Below the pieces are notes generated by a model. The model was given only the letters and a program-made list of their open reading frames with translations, was not told the origin of the DNA and made no database searches. Shown here piece by piece: positions 43,060 to 51,946 of a stretch of 64,000 bases of DNA; the first letter of the stretch is position 1; every line of letters starts with the position of its first letter. Made by a program: the position numbers and the translations under genes. Source of the stretch: Massilia psychrophila. Its GTDB lineage: Bacteria > Pseudomonadota > Gammaproteobacteria > Burkholderiales > Burkholderiaceae_D. The DNA lies in assembly GCF_002760665.1 (NCBI RefSeq), contig NZ_PDOB01000018.1, positions 1 to 64,000 on the forward strand. Reading direction: 5' to 3'.

Positions 43060-44568
43060 CTACGTCCGCGCCGCACAGTTGTCGCGCACGAAATCGGCAT
43101 GGGTCGGCATCGCCTCGACGCAGCGCAGGGTGGTGCTGCTGACATTTTCCAGGAAGGTGCGGATCTTGCCCTCGGCCAGCGCGTCGACCAGCGGATGGTA
43201 GCTGCGCGGCTTGAGGCCCTGCCCGTGCATGACTTCGAACCAGCTAATCTCCGAAAACATCTCGCTCGCCTCGCGGAAGACACGGCCATTGCTTTCGTAC
43301 AGTGCCATCTTATTGCGCAGGGAGTCAGGAATGTCCATATTGCGGCAATAGTTCCAAAATTCCGTGTCGGTGCGGCTGGTCGCCTTGTAGTGCAGGATAA
43401 GGAAATCGCGGATCTTCTCCACCTCAAAGTTTGCCTGGCGGTTGAATTCGTCAATATTGCACTGGTCGAATCCTTGGTCCGGAAAAAACGTCGTCAGGCG
43501 CGCGATGGTGGACTGGATCAGGTGGATGCTGGTCGACTCGAGCGGCTCCATGAAGCCGCTCGACAGGCCGATCGCCACGCAATTCTTGTCCCAGAATTTT
43601 TTGCGCTTGCCGGTGACGAACTTGAGCTGGCGCGGCTCGGCCAATGCCTGGCCGTCCAGGTTGTTCATCAGGATGTCGACGGCGCTGGCGTCGTCGGTAA
43701 ATTTGCTGCTGTACACGTGGCCATTGCCGATCCGGCTTTGCAGCGGAATGCGCCACTGCCAGCCGGCATCGCGCGCGGTCGAGCGCGTGTACGGCAGCAG
43801 CGGCGCCACCGATTCGCACGGCACCGCCCAGGCGCGGTCACATGGCAGCCAGTGGCTCCAGTCGTCGTAGCCAGCATGCAGCGTCTGCTCGATCAGCAAG
43901 CCGCGAAAACCAGAACAATCAATGAACAGGTCGCCTTCGATGCGCTCGCCGTTGTCCATCACGATCGCCTCGATGAAGCCGTCGGCGGGGCGCGTGGTGG
44001 CGCCGCTGACCTTGCCTTCGATGCGGATGACGCCGCGCTGCTCGGCGTATTTGCGCAGGAAGGCGGCATACAGGTTGGCGTCAAAATGGAAGGCATGGGC
44101 TATTTCGCTCAGCGGCGAATTGCCCAGCTCGGGGCGGGCGCGCATGAACTTGGCATGGCGCGCGGCGAGCGAACAGATCGAATAGTTTTCGATGTCCATT
44201 GCGTAGCCCTCTTGCTGCGCCTTGAGCCAGTACTGGTGGAATTTGGTGATGCCGATATCCGGACCGAGGTTGCCGAAGCCGTGCATGTAGGATCCGCCCA
44301 GCTTGCCCCAATTGCAAAATTCAATGCCCAGCTTGAAAGTGCCGTTGGTGGCGCGCATGAACTCGTCTTCATCGATGCCGAGCGCCTTGTTATAGATGTT
44401 GATCAGCGGGATGGTCGCCTCGCCCACGCCAACGGTGCCGATTTCCTCGGATTCCACCAGGCGGATGGTCCAATTGCCGGTAAGCACTTTGGCGAGGCCG
44501 GCTGCAGTCATCCAGCCGGCGGTGCCGCCGCCGACGATGACGATATTGCGAATATGGGGGAGCGACAT
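43060..44568 (-). CDS. Flavin-dependent tryptophan-halogenase-type protein
   Basis: 502 residues. The FAD fold is shown by GGGTAGWMTAAGLA (residues 13-26) and by W270-x-W-x-I-P274. The catalytic lysine that forms the chloramine in PrnA/RebH is K79 (NGTFKLGIEF), and the glutamate equivalent to PrnA E346 is E344 (EPLESTSIHLI). So all catalytic signatures of an active halogenase are present. The substrate is not readable from sequence; related enzymes near TonB receptors (such as BrvH) brominate indoles. First gene of a pair with DUF6445, downstream of the TonB receptor and separated from it by a terminator. No signal peptide. Confidence 0.9.
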   Translation of the reverse strand: MSLPHIRNIVIVGGGTAGWMTAAGLAKVLTGNWTIRLVESEEIGTVGVGEATIPLINIYNKALGIDEDEFMRATNGTFKLGIEFCNWGKLGGSYMHGFGNLGPDIGITKFHQYWLKAQQEGYAMDIENYSICSLAARHAKFMRARPELGNSPLSEIAHAFHFDANLYAAFLRKYAEQRGVIRIEGKVSGATTRPADGFIEAIVMDNGERIEGDLFIDCSGFRGLLIEQTLHAGYDDWSHWLPCDRAWAVPCESVAPLLPYTRSTARDAGWQWRIPLQSRIGNGHVYSSKFTDDASAVDILMNNLDGQALAEPRQLKFVTGKRKKFWDKNCVAIGLSSGFMEPLESTSIHLIQSTIARLTTFFPDQGFDQCNIDEFNRQANFEVEKIRDFLILHYKATSRTDTEFWNYCRNMDIPDSLRNKMALYESNGRVFREASEMFSEISWFEVMHGQGLKPRSYHPLVDALAEGKIRTFLENVSSTTLRCVEAMPTHADFVRDNCAART

Positions 44569-44650
44569 GGTGGGTCAGTTCAGTTCGAGGTAAAGCGAGC
44601 GTGATGGGCGCTGGCGACTGGCCAGCGGCGGCGTGCGGCGGCGTGCAGCA

Positions 44651-44690
44651 AAAAAAGCCCCTTGTCGTTTCTCAACGACAAGGGGCTTAA
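44651..44690 (-). terminator. Strong terminator between TonB receptor and halogenase
   Basis: A perfect 15-bp stem AAGCCCCTTGTCGTT (44655-44669) / AACGACAAGGGGCTT (44674-44688) with a 4-nt loop. Read on the minus strand it ends in a run of Ts, so it terminates the receptor transcript before the halogenase. Confidence 0.93.
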
Positions 44691-44705
44691 TTGTAATGCA
44701 CCAAA

Positions 44706-47438
44706 TTAGAACTTATAGTTCATACCGAACAGGATCGTACGGCCGTAGTCGTCCGTCTTGGTGATCGTGCCGGTCGAGGCCTGGTACTGCTGTTCCAGCG
44801 CCTTGTTGGCATTGAGCACTTGCAACAGGATGGTCGCGCCCTTGGCCATGCCGGACTGAAACTCATAGCCCAACTGGAGATCGGCGACCGTGTTGCCCTT
44901 AACGAACTGATACTCGCGCGCCGCACCGAAGCCCTGCACTTCACCGAGGTAGTCGGAACGTTGGCGAGCCGCCACGCGCGCCGAGAAACCGAACTTCTCG
45001 TAGTACAGCGTCAGGCTTTTCACTTGCTTGGACAGGCCAGGCAAAGGACGCACATCGGTATCGCCGAACGGGTTGATCTTGCTGTCGTTGTGCGACATAT
45101 TGGCCTGCGCGCCGAAACCGTCGAGCATTGGCGCAATGACGCTGAACGGCATCGACGCTGCCAGTTCAATGCCCTTAATGCTGCCGCCTGCGCCGTTGCG
45201 TGGCTGGGTAAATTTGCCGATCGGCGTTGCCGTGGTGCGGTTGGACAGGTTCGGGAAACCGGTGAACGAGTAGGCGTTGTCGTTGAATTCAAAGATGTAG
45301 CTGTCGAGCTTCTTGTAGAACGCTGCCGCGCTGACGTACGCCTTGGTGCCGAAGTATTTCTCGTACGATACGTCGATTGCCTTCGCGCGGAACGGGTCGA
45401 GCAGCGGGTTGCCGCCACTGCCTTTCCAAGTACGGGTGGTGGCATCGATTTCCGAACGGCGCGCCGCACTCATCTGATCCATCCGGGCGCGCGCCAGCAC
45501 CTTGGCTACGCCAAAGCGCACCATCTGGTCGCTGCCGATGTCAAACACCAAGTTCGCGCTTGGCAGGAAGTCGGTATACGACTTGCCCATGGTGTGCAGC
45601 GAGACGATGTCCTGCCTGGTGTCGTCGACCGATGGCGCCGTCGATTGCTGGTCGGTACGGACCATCTGCACGCCGATATTGCCGCGCAGGTCGAAGCCGG
45701 CGACCTTGGTGTCGAGGTCACCCTTGACAAAGGCGGTCGAGACCTTCTCCGTAACGTTCCACCCTTTAAGCAGGATGTCGCCGTTGATATTCTGGATCAG
45801 GTTGTACGACGCCGGAAACGCGGCGGCCGGATCGAACGAAACGCTGCCGAATTTCGAATTACCGACCAGCACCGAACCGGCGCCCGCCGGCAACGCGCCC
45901 GACGGTGGCGTTTTCAAAATCAGCTTGGCTTCCTCGGCGTTCCTGTCCTTGACGCGCTCGGAGAAGTTCAGGCCGAACGTGACCTTGCTAAACATGCCAT
46001 CAAGTCCCTTTTGGAAGCTCATGCGGCCGGCCTTGATAGTGTCCTTTACCGAGATCGACTTGGTATAGCCGTTCTGGCCCCACGACTCGGGATCGGTCAG
46101 TTTGACCAGCGCAGGGTCGCCATGGTTGTACTGCAGCGACGAAATCGTGTTGCCATTGACGATGCCAACCGCTTCCGACAGGGGGCGGCCGTTAGCGCCG
46201 ACAACGCCCGCTTCCAGTTCGGAAATCGATTGCTTGCGGGTGGCGCTCGACGTGCTCAAGTCGAGCACTGCCGTCCACTGGTCGCCAAAGCGTAATTCGT
46301 TGTTCCAGCCGACCGAGCTCAGCTCAGTCTTGGTAGGGTCGTAGATGTGGCGCGACAGCGGGTTGACGTTGAGCCAGGTGCCGCTGACGAGCCTGCCGTT
46401 GGCAACGACCGCGCCTGGCGCCAGCGCCGGCGCTTGCGAGGCGACGAAGGGATCGCCATTGCCCGATTTCCAGCTGTCGTTGACTTGCAACTCCAGGCCA
46501 CGGCTGACCACTTCATCGTCAAACTTGGAATAAAACAGGTCGAGCTGCGAGTGGAATTCTTTGCTTGGACGGTATTCGAGCACGCCCATCAGGCCATCGC
46601 GGGTCTTCTTGCTAGTCTTGTTAAACAGCTTGAAGCCATTGACGACCTTGACGTCCTGGCCGTTGATCATGGTCGAGCCGGTATAGACGTCGTAGTTTTC
46701 CGCAGTGGCCGTCGTCAGGTCCGAGCTGAAGCGGGTCGCGCCGAGGGCGATACCGATCGTGCGGTCGGCGAACTGGTCGATGTAGGACGCGCTGAAGCGC
46801 TTGCCGGCCCCCTTGAACTCGGTGCCATGGCCATCGCGCTCCGCGCGTGCATTGACGACGAGTACGCGTTGGCCGAACGCCAGCGGACGCACGGTCTGCA
46901 GGTCGACCGTGCCGGACAGGCCCTGGCCGATCAATGTAGCATCCGGCGTCTTGTACACGACGACGCCGCCCAGCAGCTCAGACGGGTACTGGTCGAATTC
47001 GACGCTGCGGTTGTCGCTGGTGCTCACTTGCTCGCGACCGTTGAGCAGCGAGGTGGAGAAATCGCCCGACATGCCGCGGATGCTGACGTTGACGGCGCGG
47101 CCGCCGACACTTTGCGCGGTCAGGCCTGGCAGGCGCGCGATCGACTCGGCAATGCTCGAGTCAGGCAACTTGCCGATGTCTTCGGCCGAAATCGCTTCGA
47201 CGATCGAGGTCGCATTTTTCTTGACGGAGATGGCCGCTTCGATACCGCGGCGGATACCGCTCACGACGACGGTCGCCACCGGTACGTCGGCAACCTGTGC
47301 GGCCGGGGCGGTTTGCGCAAAAGCATGGCCAGCGAACGCCGAAACAAACACGGCGCAACCTGCGGCGACCGGGCTCAACTGGAATGCAAGGCGCGCCCGG
47401 GCGAAGCCCCTAGACTGCTTAGTTGCGAAAACTTTCAT
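44706..47438 (-). CDS. TonB-dependent receptor, probable maltodextrin transporter
   Basis: About 910 residues. A signal peptide with AFAGHAFAQ near residue 42, then a plug domain (about 55-200: EAISAEDIGKLPDSSIAESIARLPGLTAQSVGGRAVNVSIRG and VVVYKTPDATLIGQGLSGTVDLQT) as in the TonB-Xanth-Caul (TIGR01782) group, then a large beta barrel ending YGRTILFGMNYKF with a terminal aromatic. ATG 47438 has AAGGGGA upstream; another frame start at 47468 is less likely. Sits between divergent glycosidase and halogenase genes, so outer-membrane maltodextrin import is likely but inferred. Confidence 0.92.
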   Translation of the reverse strand: MKVFATKQSRGFARARLAFQLSPVAAGCAVFVSAFAGHAFAQTAPAAQVADVPVATVVVSGIRRGIEAAISVKKNATSIVEAISAEDIGKLPDSSIAESIARLPGLTAQSVGGRAVNVSIRGMSGDFSTSLLNGREQVSTSDNRSVEFDQYPSELLGGVVVYKTPDATLIGQGLSGTVDLQTVRPLAFGQRVLVVNARAERDGHGTEFKGAGKRFSASYIDQFADRTIGIALGATRFSSDLTTATAENYDVYTGSTMINGQDVKVVNGFKLFNKTSKKTRDGLMGVLEYRPSKEFHSQLDLFYSKFDDEVVSRGLELQVNDSWKSGNGDPFVASQAPALAPGAVVANGRLVSGTWLNVNPLSRHIYDPTKTELSSVGWNNELRFGDQWTAVLDLSTSSATRKQSISELEAGVVGANGRPLSEAVGIVNGNTISSLQYNHGDPALVKLTDPESWGQNGYTKSISVKDTIKAGRMSFQKGLDGMFSKVTFGLNFSERVKDRNAEEAKLILKTPPSGALPAGAGSVLVGNSKFGSVSFDPAAAFPASYNLIQNINGDILLKGWNVTEKVSTAFVKGDLDTKVAGFDLRGNIGVQMVRTDQQSTAPSVDDTRQDIVSLHTMGKSYTDFLPSANLVFDIGSDQMVRFGVAKVLARARMDQMSAARRSEIDATTRTWKGSGGNPLLDPFRAKAIDVSYEKYFGTKAYVSAAAFYKKLDSYIFEFNDNAYSFTGFPNLSNRTTATPIGKFTQPRNGAGGSIKGIELAASMPFSVIAPMLDGFGAQANMSHNDSKINPFGDTDVRPLPGLSKQVKSLTLYYEKFGFSARVAARQRSDYLGEVQGFGAAREYQFVKGNTVADLQLGYEFQSGMAKGATILLQVLNANKALEQQYQASTGTITKTDDYGRTILFGMNYKF

Positions 47439-47548
47439 TTGTCCCCTTAATTTAATCAAAAATCGCATTTATTCCCGCAACTACAGCCGGATAAGCTTAC
47501 AAAACGGGAGTCGGAAGTAAACGTTCTAAGACGTCTTGTTAAAGATTC

Positions 47549-47563
47549 TGTACTAAAACTAGA
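47549..47563. promoter_or_regulatory. HexR-like operator upstream of TonB receptor
   Basis: TGTACTAAAACTAGA matches TGTAGT-N3-ACTACA at 10 of 12 positions and lies 111 bp before the receptor start (47438). It is in the 406-bp receptor/amylase gap with two further sites. Confidence 0.5.
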
Positions 47564-47643
47564 TTCACTGTCAACGGGAGTTGCGTGTAACTACGCATAT
47601 GTCGCATTTCTGTTGTCCTGATTCAGAACCGTGGGGCGACTCG

Positions 47644-47660
47644 TTGTATTTCAGCTACAA
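47644..47660. promoter_or_regulatory. HexR-like operator (second), receptor/amylase region
   Basis: TTGTATTTCAGCTACAA: the outer half-sites TTGTA and TACAA are perfect (10 of 12 inner motif positions), with 7 bp between them. Confidence 0.55.
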
Positions 47661-47677
47661 GAACGTGCGCACCACCA

Positions 47678-47692
47678 TGTAGTCGGACTACA
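47678..47692. promoter_or_regulatory. HexR-like operator (perfect), receptor/amylase region
   Basis: TGTAGT-CGG-ACTACA, a perfect 12 of 12 palindrome, 34 bp from the second site start and 153 bp before the amylase start. It is the best site in the window and defines the motif. Confidence 0.65.
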
Positions 47693-47740
47693 TTTACCGA
47701 GTTCTTCACCATTTTATGGCAAAACACATCATATTGATGT

Positions 47741-47757
47741 AGTGAATGATTTTCACT
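47741..47757. promoter_or_regulatory. Perfect palindrome AGTGAA-N5-TTCACT before the amylase
   Basis: A 6-bp-arm palindrome about 88 bp upstream of the amylase start. It differs from the TGTAGT motif, so another regulator or a hairpin in the 5' leader is possible. No family assigned. Confidence 0.4.
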
Positions 47758-47844
47758 CAGTGGACGGGCTTGTAGCGACCGCCGAGAATTCACGTCAGCT
47801 ACTTCAACCCGCATTTTTGTGTTTAAAATAAATTGATTCGCCAC

Positions 47845-49737
47845 ATGAAAAAAATCTTCGCCGCAGTGTTGGCCGCTATCGCCGTCCTCCCTGTCGCAAC
47901 AGTCCATGCCAGGGACTACCGCATCGACCACCTCGAACCGCCCTCCTGGTGGACCGGCATGAAGCACCAGAAACTGCAGCTGATGGTGCATGGCGAGCGC
48001 ATTGCCGACCTCGATCCGGCGATCGACTATCCGGGCGTGCGCATCGACAGCGTTACCCGGGTGGCGAACCGCAACTACCTGTTCGTCGACCTCGCCATCG
48101 ACGACCGGGCCGCACCCGGCAGATTCGACATCGTCTTGCGCAAAGCCGGCGCCGCTGCCAGTGCCGATGCCGATGCCGATGCCAATTCGGGCGTGCGCCA
48201 TCCTTACGAATTGATGGCGCGCGAAAAAGCCTCGGCGCAGCGCGCCGGCTTTAACAGCAGCGACGTCATCTACCAGGTCATGCCGGACCGCTTTGCCAAT
48301 GGCGCGCCGGCCAACGACAGCATCGCGCCGATGCGAGAAAAGGCCGACCGCCAGCTTGGAGGCGGACGTCACGGCGGCGACATCGCGGGGATGATCGACC
48401 GCCTCGACTACATCGCGGCGATGGGATTTACCCAGCTGTGGCCGACGCCGCTGGTCGAAAACGACATGCCGTCGTACTCGTACCACGGCTATGCGGCGAC
48501 GGATCACTACAAGATCGATGCACGCTACGGCAGCAACGACGAATTCCGGCGCCTGTCGACCCAGGCGCGCAAGCGGGGCATCGGCATCATCCAGGACGTG
48601 GTGCTGTCGCACATCGGCCTTGCGCACTGGTGGATGAAGGACATGCCGACGCCGGACTGGACCAACTACAACGGCAAATTCGTCGGCACCGAACACCATC
48701 GGGTGTCGGTGCAGGACCCGTACGGCGCCGAGGCGGACCGCCAGAATTTCACGCGCGGCTGGTTTGGCCCGCACATGCCCGACCTGAACCAGACCAACCC
48801 GCTGGTGGCCAACTATCTGATCCAGAACAACATCTGGTGGATCGAATACGCCAGCCTGTCGGGCCTGCGCATCGACACCTACGGCTATTCAGACGGCGCC
48901 TTTTTGACCGAATACACGCGCCGCATCATGGACGAATACCCGAAGCTGAACATGGTGGGCGAAGAATGGCACAAGTCGCCGGCGGTGGTATCGCACTGGC
49001 AGCGCGGCAAACAAAACGCCGATGGCTTCGTCAATTCACTCCCGAGCCTGATGGATTTTCCCATGATGTACGCGATGCGCACCGCGCTGACGGACCAGGA
49101 GGCGGGCTTCAACGAGGTGTACGAAACGCTGTCGCTCGATTACCTCTATCCCGATCCAGGCAAGCTGGTTCTGTTCGAGGGCAACCACGACATAGCGCGC
49201 CTGTTCAGCGTGGTCGGCGAAGACCTCGCCCTGTATAAGATGGTGCTTGCCTATACCATGACGATGCCGCGCATCCCGCAGTTCTATTACGGCACCGAGG
49301 TCCTGATGACCAGCACCGCCAAGGGCCGCGACGACGCCAGCTACCGCCGCGATTTTCCGGGCGGCTGGGCCGGCGACAAGGTCGACGGATTCACCGGCGC
49401 CGGCCTCACGCCCCGGCAGCGCGAGGCCCAGGCCTTTGTCAAAAAACTGGTCAACTGGCGCAAAACCCAAGCAGTGATCCATCACGGGAAGACGATGCAG
49501 TTCGGCCCCGAGCAGGACACGTACGTCTACTTCCGCTACAGCGATAGCAAGCGCGACACGAAGCGGATCATGGTCGCCTTTAACAAGAACCCGAAGCCGG
49601 TTAGCCTGGGTACAAAGCGGTTCCAAGAAATGCTCAACGGCGCAACATCGGGTGTCGACGTCCTCACCGGCAAAACGTTCGAGCTGTCGACCACGCTGAC
49701 GCTGCCGGCACGCTCGGCCGTCATCCTCGAATTCTGA
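47845..49737 (+). CDS. Exported GH13 neopullulanase/cyclomaltodextrinase-type amylase (SusA-like)
   Basis: 630 residues. Signal peptide MKKIFAAVLAAIAVLPVATVHA. An N-terminal domain (about 23-130, RIDHLEPPSWWTGMKHQKLQLMVHG) of the cyclomaltodextrinase N-domain type, then the GH13 barrel: nucleophile D344 (LRIDTYGYSD), acid/base E373 (MVGEEWHK), D449 (EGNHDIARLF). Such enzymes degrade maltodextrins, cyclodextrins and pullulan. Divergent from the TonB receptor with three HexR-like palindromes between them. ATG 47845 has no strong ribosome site; in-frame codons extend to 47833. Confidence 0.9.
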   Translation: MKKIFAAVLAAIAVLPVATVHARDYRIDHLEPPSWWTGMKHQKLQLMVHGERIADLDPAIDYPGVRIDSVTRVANRNYLFVDLAIDDRAAPGRFDIVLRKAGAAASADADADANSGVRHPYELMAREKASAQRAGFNSSDVIYQVMPDRFANGAPANDSIAPMREKADRQLGGGRHGGDIAGMIDRLDYIAAMGFTQLWPTPLVENDMPSYSYHGYAATDHYKIDARYGSNDEFRRLSTQARKRGIGIIQDVVLSHIGLAHWWMKDMPTPDWTNYNGKFVGTEHHRVSVQDPYGAEADRQNFTRGWFGPHMPDLNQTNPLVANYLIQNNIWWIEYASLSGLRIDTYGYSDGAFLTEYTRRIMDEYPKLNMVGEEWHKSPAVVSHWQRGKQNADGFVNSLPSLMDFPMMYAMRTALTDQEAGFNEVYETLSLDYLYPDPGKLVLFEGNHDIARLFSVVGEDLALYKMVLAYTMTMPRIPQFYYGTEVLMTSTAKGRDDASYRRDFPGGWAGDKVDGFTGAGLTPRQREAQAFVKKLVNWRKTQAVIHHGKTMQFGPEQDTYVYFRYSDSKRDTKRIMVAFNKNPKPVSLGTKRFQEMLNGATSGVDVLTGKTFELSTTLTLPARSAVILEF

Positions 49738-49898
49738 CATCCGGCCAACCTTGACAGCGATTGCGATCGTGATCGCCTGTTCGCATGCACTGCCCACGGC
49801 GCTTGCCGGACAGGTACCCGGGGTCGACGCCTGGATGGTCGAACAGGACTGCGTGACGGGCGCGGAGCTGCTCTTTTACCGCGCGGCGGCACAAAGGT

Positions 49899-50408
49899 CT
49901 AACAGTCGTACGAATACAGCAGCGTCTCAGGGTCGCCCGGCGCCAGATAGACGATTTTTTTGAAGCGCATGCCGATTTTGCGCAGCACCGCCTTCGAGCC
50001 GGCGTTGCCGGGGGACGTGATCGCCAGCACGCGCCGGATGCCGAGCGCGGCCGCATGCGCCAGCACGCCGGCCGCGGCTTCCGTGGCGTAACCCTGGCCG
50101 CCATAGTGCGGCATGAAGGCATAGCCGATATCGACGTGCGGCAGGGTGTCGCGCTTGATCAGGCCGCATATGCCGATCGGCGTGCCGTCGTGTTTGAGTT
50201 CGACCAGGCAGAGCGAATGGCCGAGCGCCCTCTGCATCGCCATGGGACCGTCGACGATAGCCTGGCGCGCCGCCGGCAGCGTGCGGATGCCGCGCTCGCC
50301 GATGTATTCGATGAACGCCGGCACATTGACGAGCTCCAGGTAAAAGGCCGCATCAATGAGCGCCAGCGTGCGCAGGCGCAGCCGTTCGGTCTCCAACACG
50401 TGCGTCAT
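49899..50408 (-). CDS. GNAT family N-acetyltransferase (RimJ/RimL-like)
   Basis: 169 residues. Pattern of the RimJ-type GNAT group: ETERLRLRTLALIDAAFYLELVN, LCLVELKHDGTPIGICGL, VDIGYAFMPHYGGQGYATEA (acetyl-CoA P-loop Q/RxxGxG/A, here GGQGYATEA), then ALGIRRVLAITSPGNAGSKAVLRKIGMRF. The substrate is not predictable (a protein N-terminus or an amine). The start is ATG 50408 because GGAGG lies 8 nt upstream; an open frame continues to 50432. It borders the amidohydrolase gene. Confidence 0.9.
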   Translation of the reverse strand: MTHVLETERLRLRTLALIDAAFYLELVNVPAFIEYIGERGIRTLPAARQAIVDGPMAMQRALGHSLCLVELKHDGTPIGICGLIKRDTLPHVDIGYAFMPHYGGQGYATEAAAGVLAHAAALGIRRVLAITSPGNAGSKAVLRKIGMRFKKIVYLAPGDPETLLYSYDC

Positions 50409-50463
50409 TCGGTTCGCCTCCCCAATGGTCAATGGCCGGGATACTGCCGCCGCCGTGTCGGCG

Positions 50464-51738
50464 TCAGCGCCTGAGGCGAAAATCGACCGTGGCCGGACGG
50501 CCCGGCAGGTTCAAGGCAGCCGCCGCCGGCGGCGCTTCGCTGACCACTTCGCCGCGCCGCACCACCAGCCTGCGCGATGCCCGCAGCCGGATCGCTTCGA
50601 CCGTGCTGCCGGCATCGAGCAGCACCAGGTCGGCATTGCAGCCCGGTTCCAGTCCATAGCCTTCGAGTCCGAGGATGCGCGCCGGCGTTTGCGTTACCGC
50701 CAGAAAGCACTGGTGCATCGCCTCCTGTCCGGTCATCTGCGCTACGTGCAGCCCCATGTGCGCCACTTCGAGCATGTCGCCCGAGCCGAGGCTGTACCAG
50801 GGATCCATCACGCAATCGTGGCCGAACGCGACGTCGACGCCGGCTGCCATCAGTTCCGGCACGCGCGTCATGCCGCGCCGTTTCGGATAGGTGTCGTGGC
50901 GCCCTTGCAGCGTGATGTTAATCAAGGGGTTGGCGATCGCCGCCACGCCGGCTTCACGGATCAGTGGCAGCAGCTTGCTGACATAATAATTGTCCATCGA
51001 GTGCATCGACGTCAGGTGCGAGCCGGCCACCCTGCCCTGCATGCCGAGGCGCCCGGTTTCGAACGCCAGCGTTTCGATGTGACGCGACATCGGATCGTCC
51101 GACTCGTCGCAATGCATGTCGACCCGCAGGCCGCGCCCGGCGGCAAATTCGCACAGCAGCTTGACCGATTGTGCGCCCTCGGCCATGGTGCGCTCGAAGT
51201 GGGGGATGCCGCCGACGACGTCGACCCCCATGTCGACCGCGCGGCGCAGGTTGGCGAACGCGGTCACGCTGCGCAGCACGCCATCTTGCGGGAAGGCGAC
51301 CAATTGCAGGTCGAGATAGGGCGCGACGCGGCGCCGCACTTCGAGCAGCGCTTCGACCGCCAGCAGGCGGTCGTCGCAGACATCGACGTGGGTGCGGATT
51401 GCCAGCAGGCCGCGCGCCACCGCCCAGTCGCAGTACTGCATGGCGCGCTCAATCAGCGCTTCCTGCAGCAGCGTCGGTTTCAGCTCGCCCCACAGCGCGA
51501 TCCCCTCGAGCAGGGTACCGGACTGGTTCACCCGCGGCAGGCCGTAGCTGAGGGTGGCGTCCATGTGAAAGTGGGCGTCCACAAACGGCGGCGTCACCAG
51601 GTCGCCGCCGGCATCGATCTCGCGCGCCGCGCGCACCGGCAGCGCGGGCCCGACGGCGGCAATCCGCCCGCCTTCGACCGCGATATCGACCTGGCGCCGG
51701 CCGTCAGGCAGGCTGGCATTGCGAATGACAAGATCCAT
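50464..51738 (-). CDS. codA: Cytosine deaminase-like amidohydrolase
   Basis: 424 residues of the amidohydrolase superfamily, closest by eye to CodA. Metal ligands are visible in VDAHFHMD (the HxH), in MHCDESDD, GSHLTSMH and in GHDCVMDPW (the late Asp). It begins with the urease-like strand MDLVIRNASLPDGRRQVDIAVEGGRIAAVG and ends with the matching C-terminal strand. Cytosine to uracil conversion is the best guess; isocytosine, creatinine or a pterin could equally be substrates. ATG 51738 has GGAG 6 nt upstream. A longer open frame to 52077 is not part of it. Confidence 0.8.
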   Translation of the reverse strand: MDLVIRNASLPDGRRQVDIAVEGGRIAAVGPALPVRAAREIDAGGDLVTPPFVDAHFHMDATLSYGLPRVNQSGTLLEGIALWGELKPTLLQEALIERAMQYCDWAVARGLLAIRTHVDVCDDRLLAVEALLEVRRRVAPYLDLQLVAFPQDGVLRSVTAFANLRRAVDMGVDVVGGIPHFERTMAEGAQSVKLLCEFAAGRGLRVDMHCDESDDPMSRHIETLAFETGRLGMQGRVAGSHLTSMHSMDNYYVSKLLPLIREAGVAAIANPLINITLQGRHDTYPKRRGMTRVPELMAAGVDVAFGHDCVMDPWYSLGSGDMLEVAHMGLHVAQMTGQEAMHQCFLAVTQTPARILGLEGYGLEPGCNADLVLLDAGSTVEAIRLRASRRLVVRRGEVVSEAPPAAAALNLPGRPATVDFRLRR

Positions 51739-51946
51739 GATGCGCTCCGTTGACCGTTTGGGACGCCCTGATTGTAGCGGCTTCGCAACGGCATCCCTCC
51801 CAATTGCACCCCGGCAAACTGTGCTGCATTGCAGAATCAGCGCTTGAAAAATCATCAAATAACGCTGTTCATCGCCCCAATTCACCGATAGACTACGACG
51901 ATATTGCATCGCACCATAACCCATAACCGAACGATAAGGAATACCG

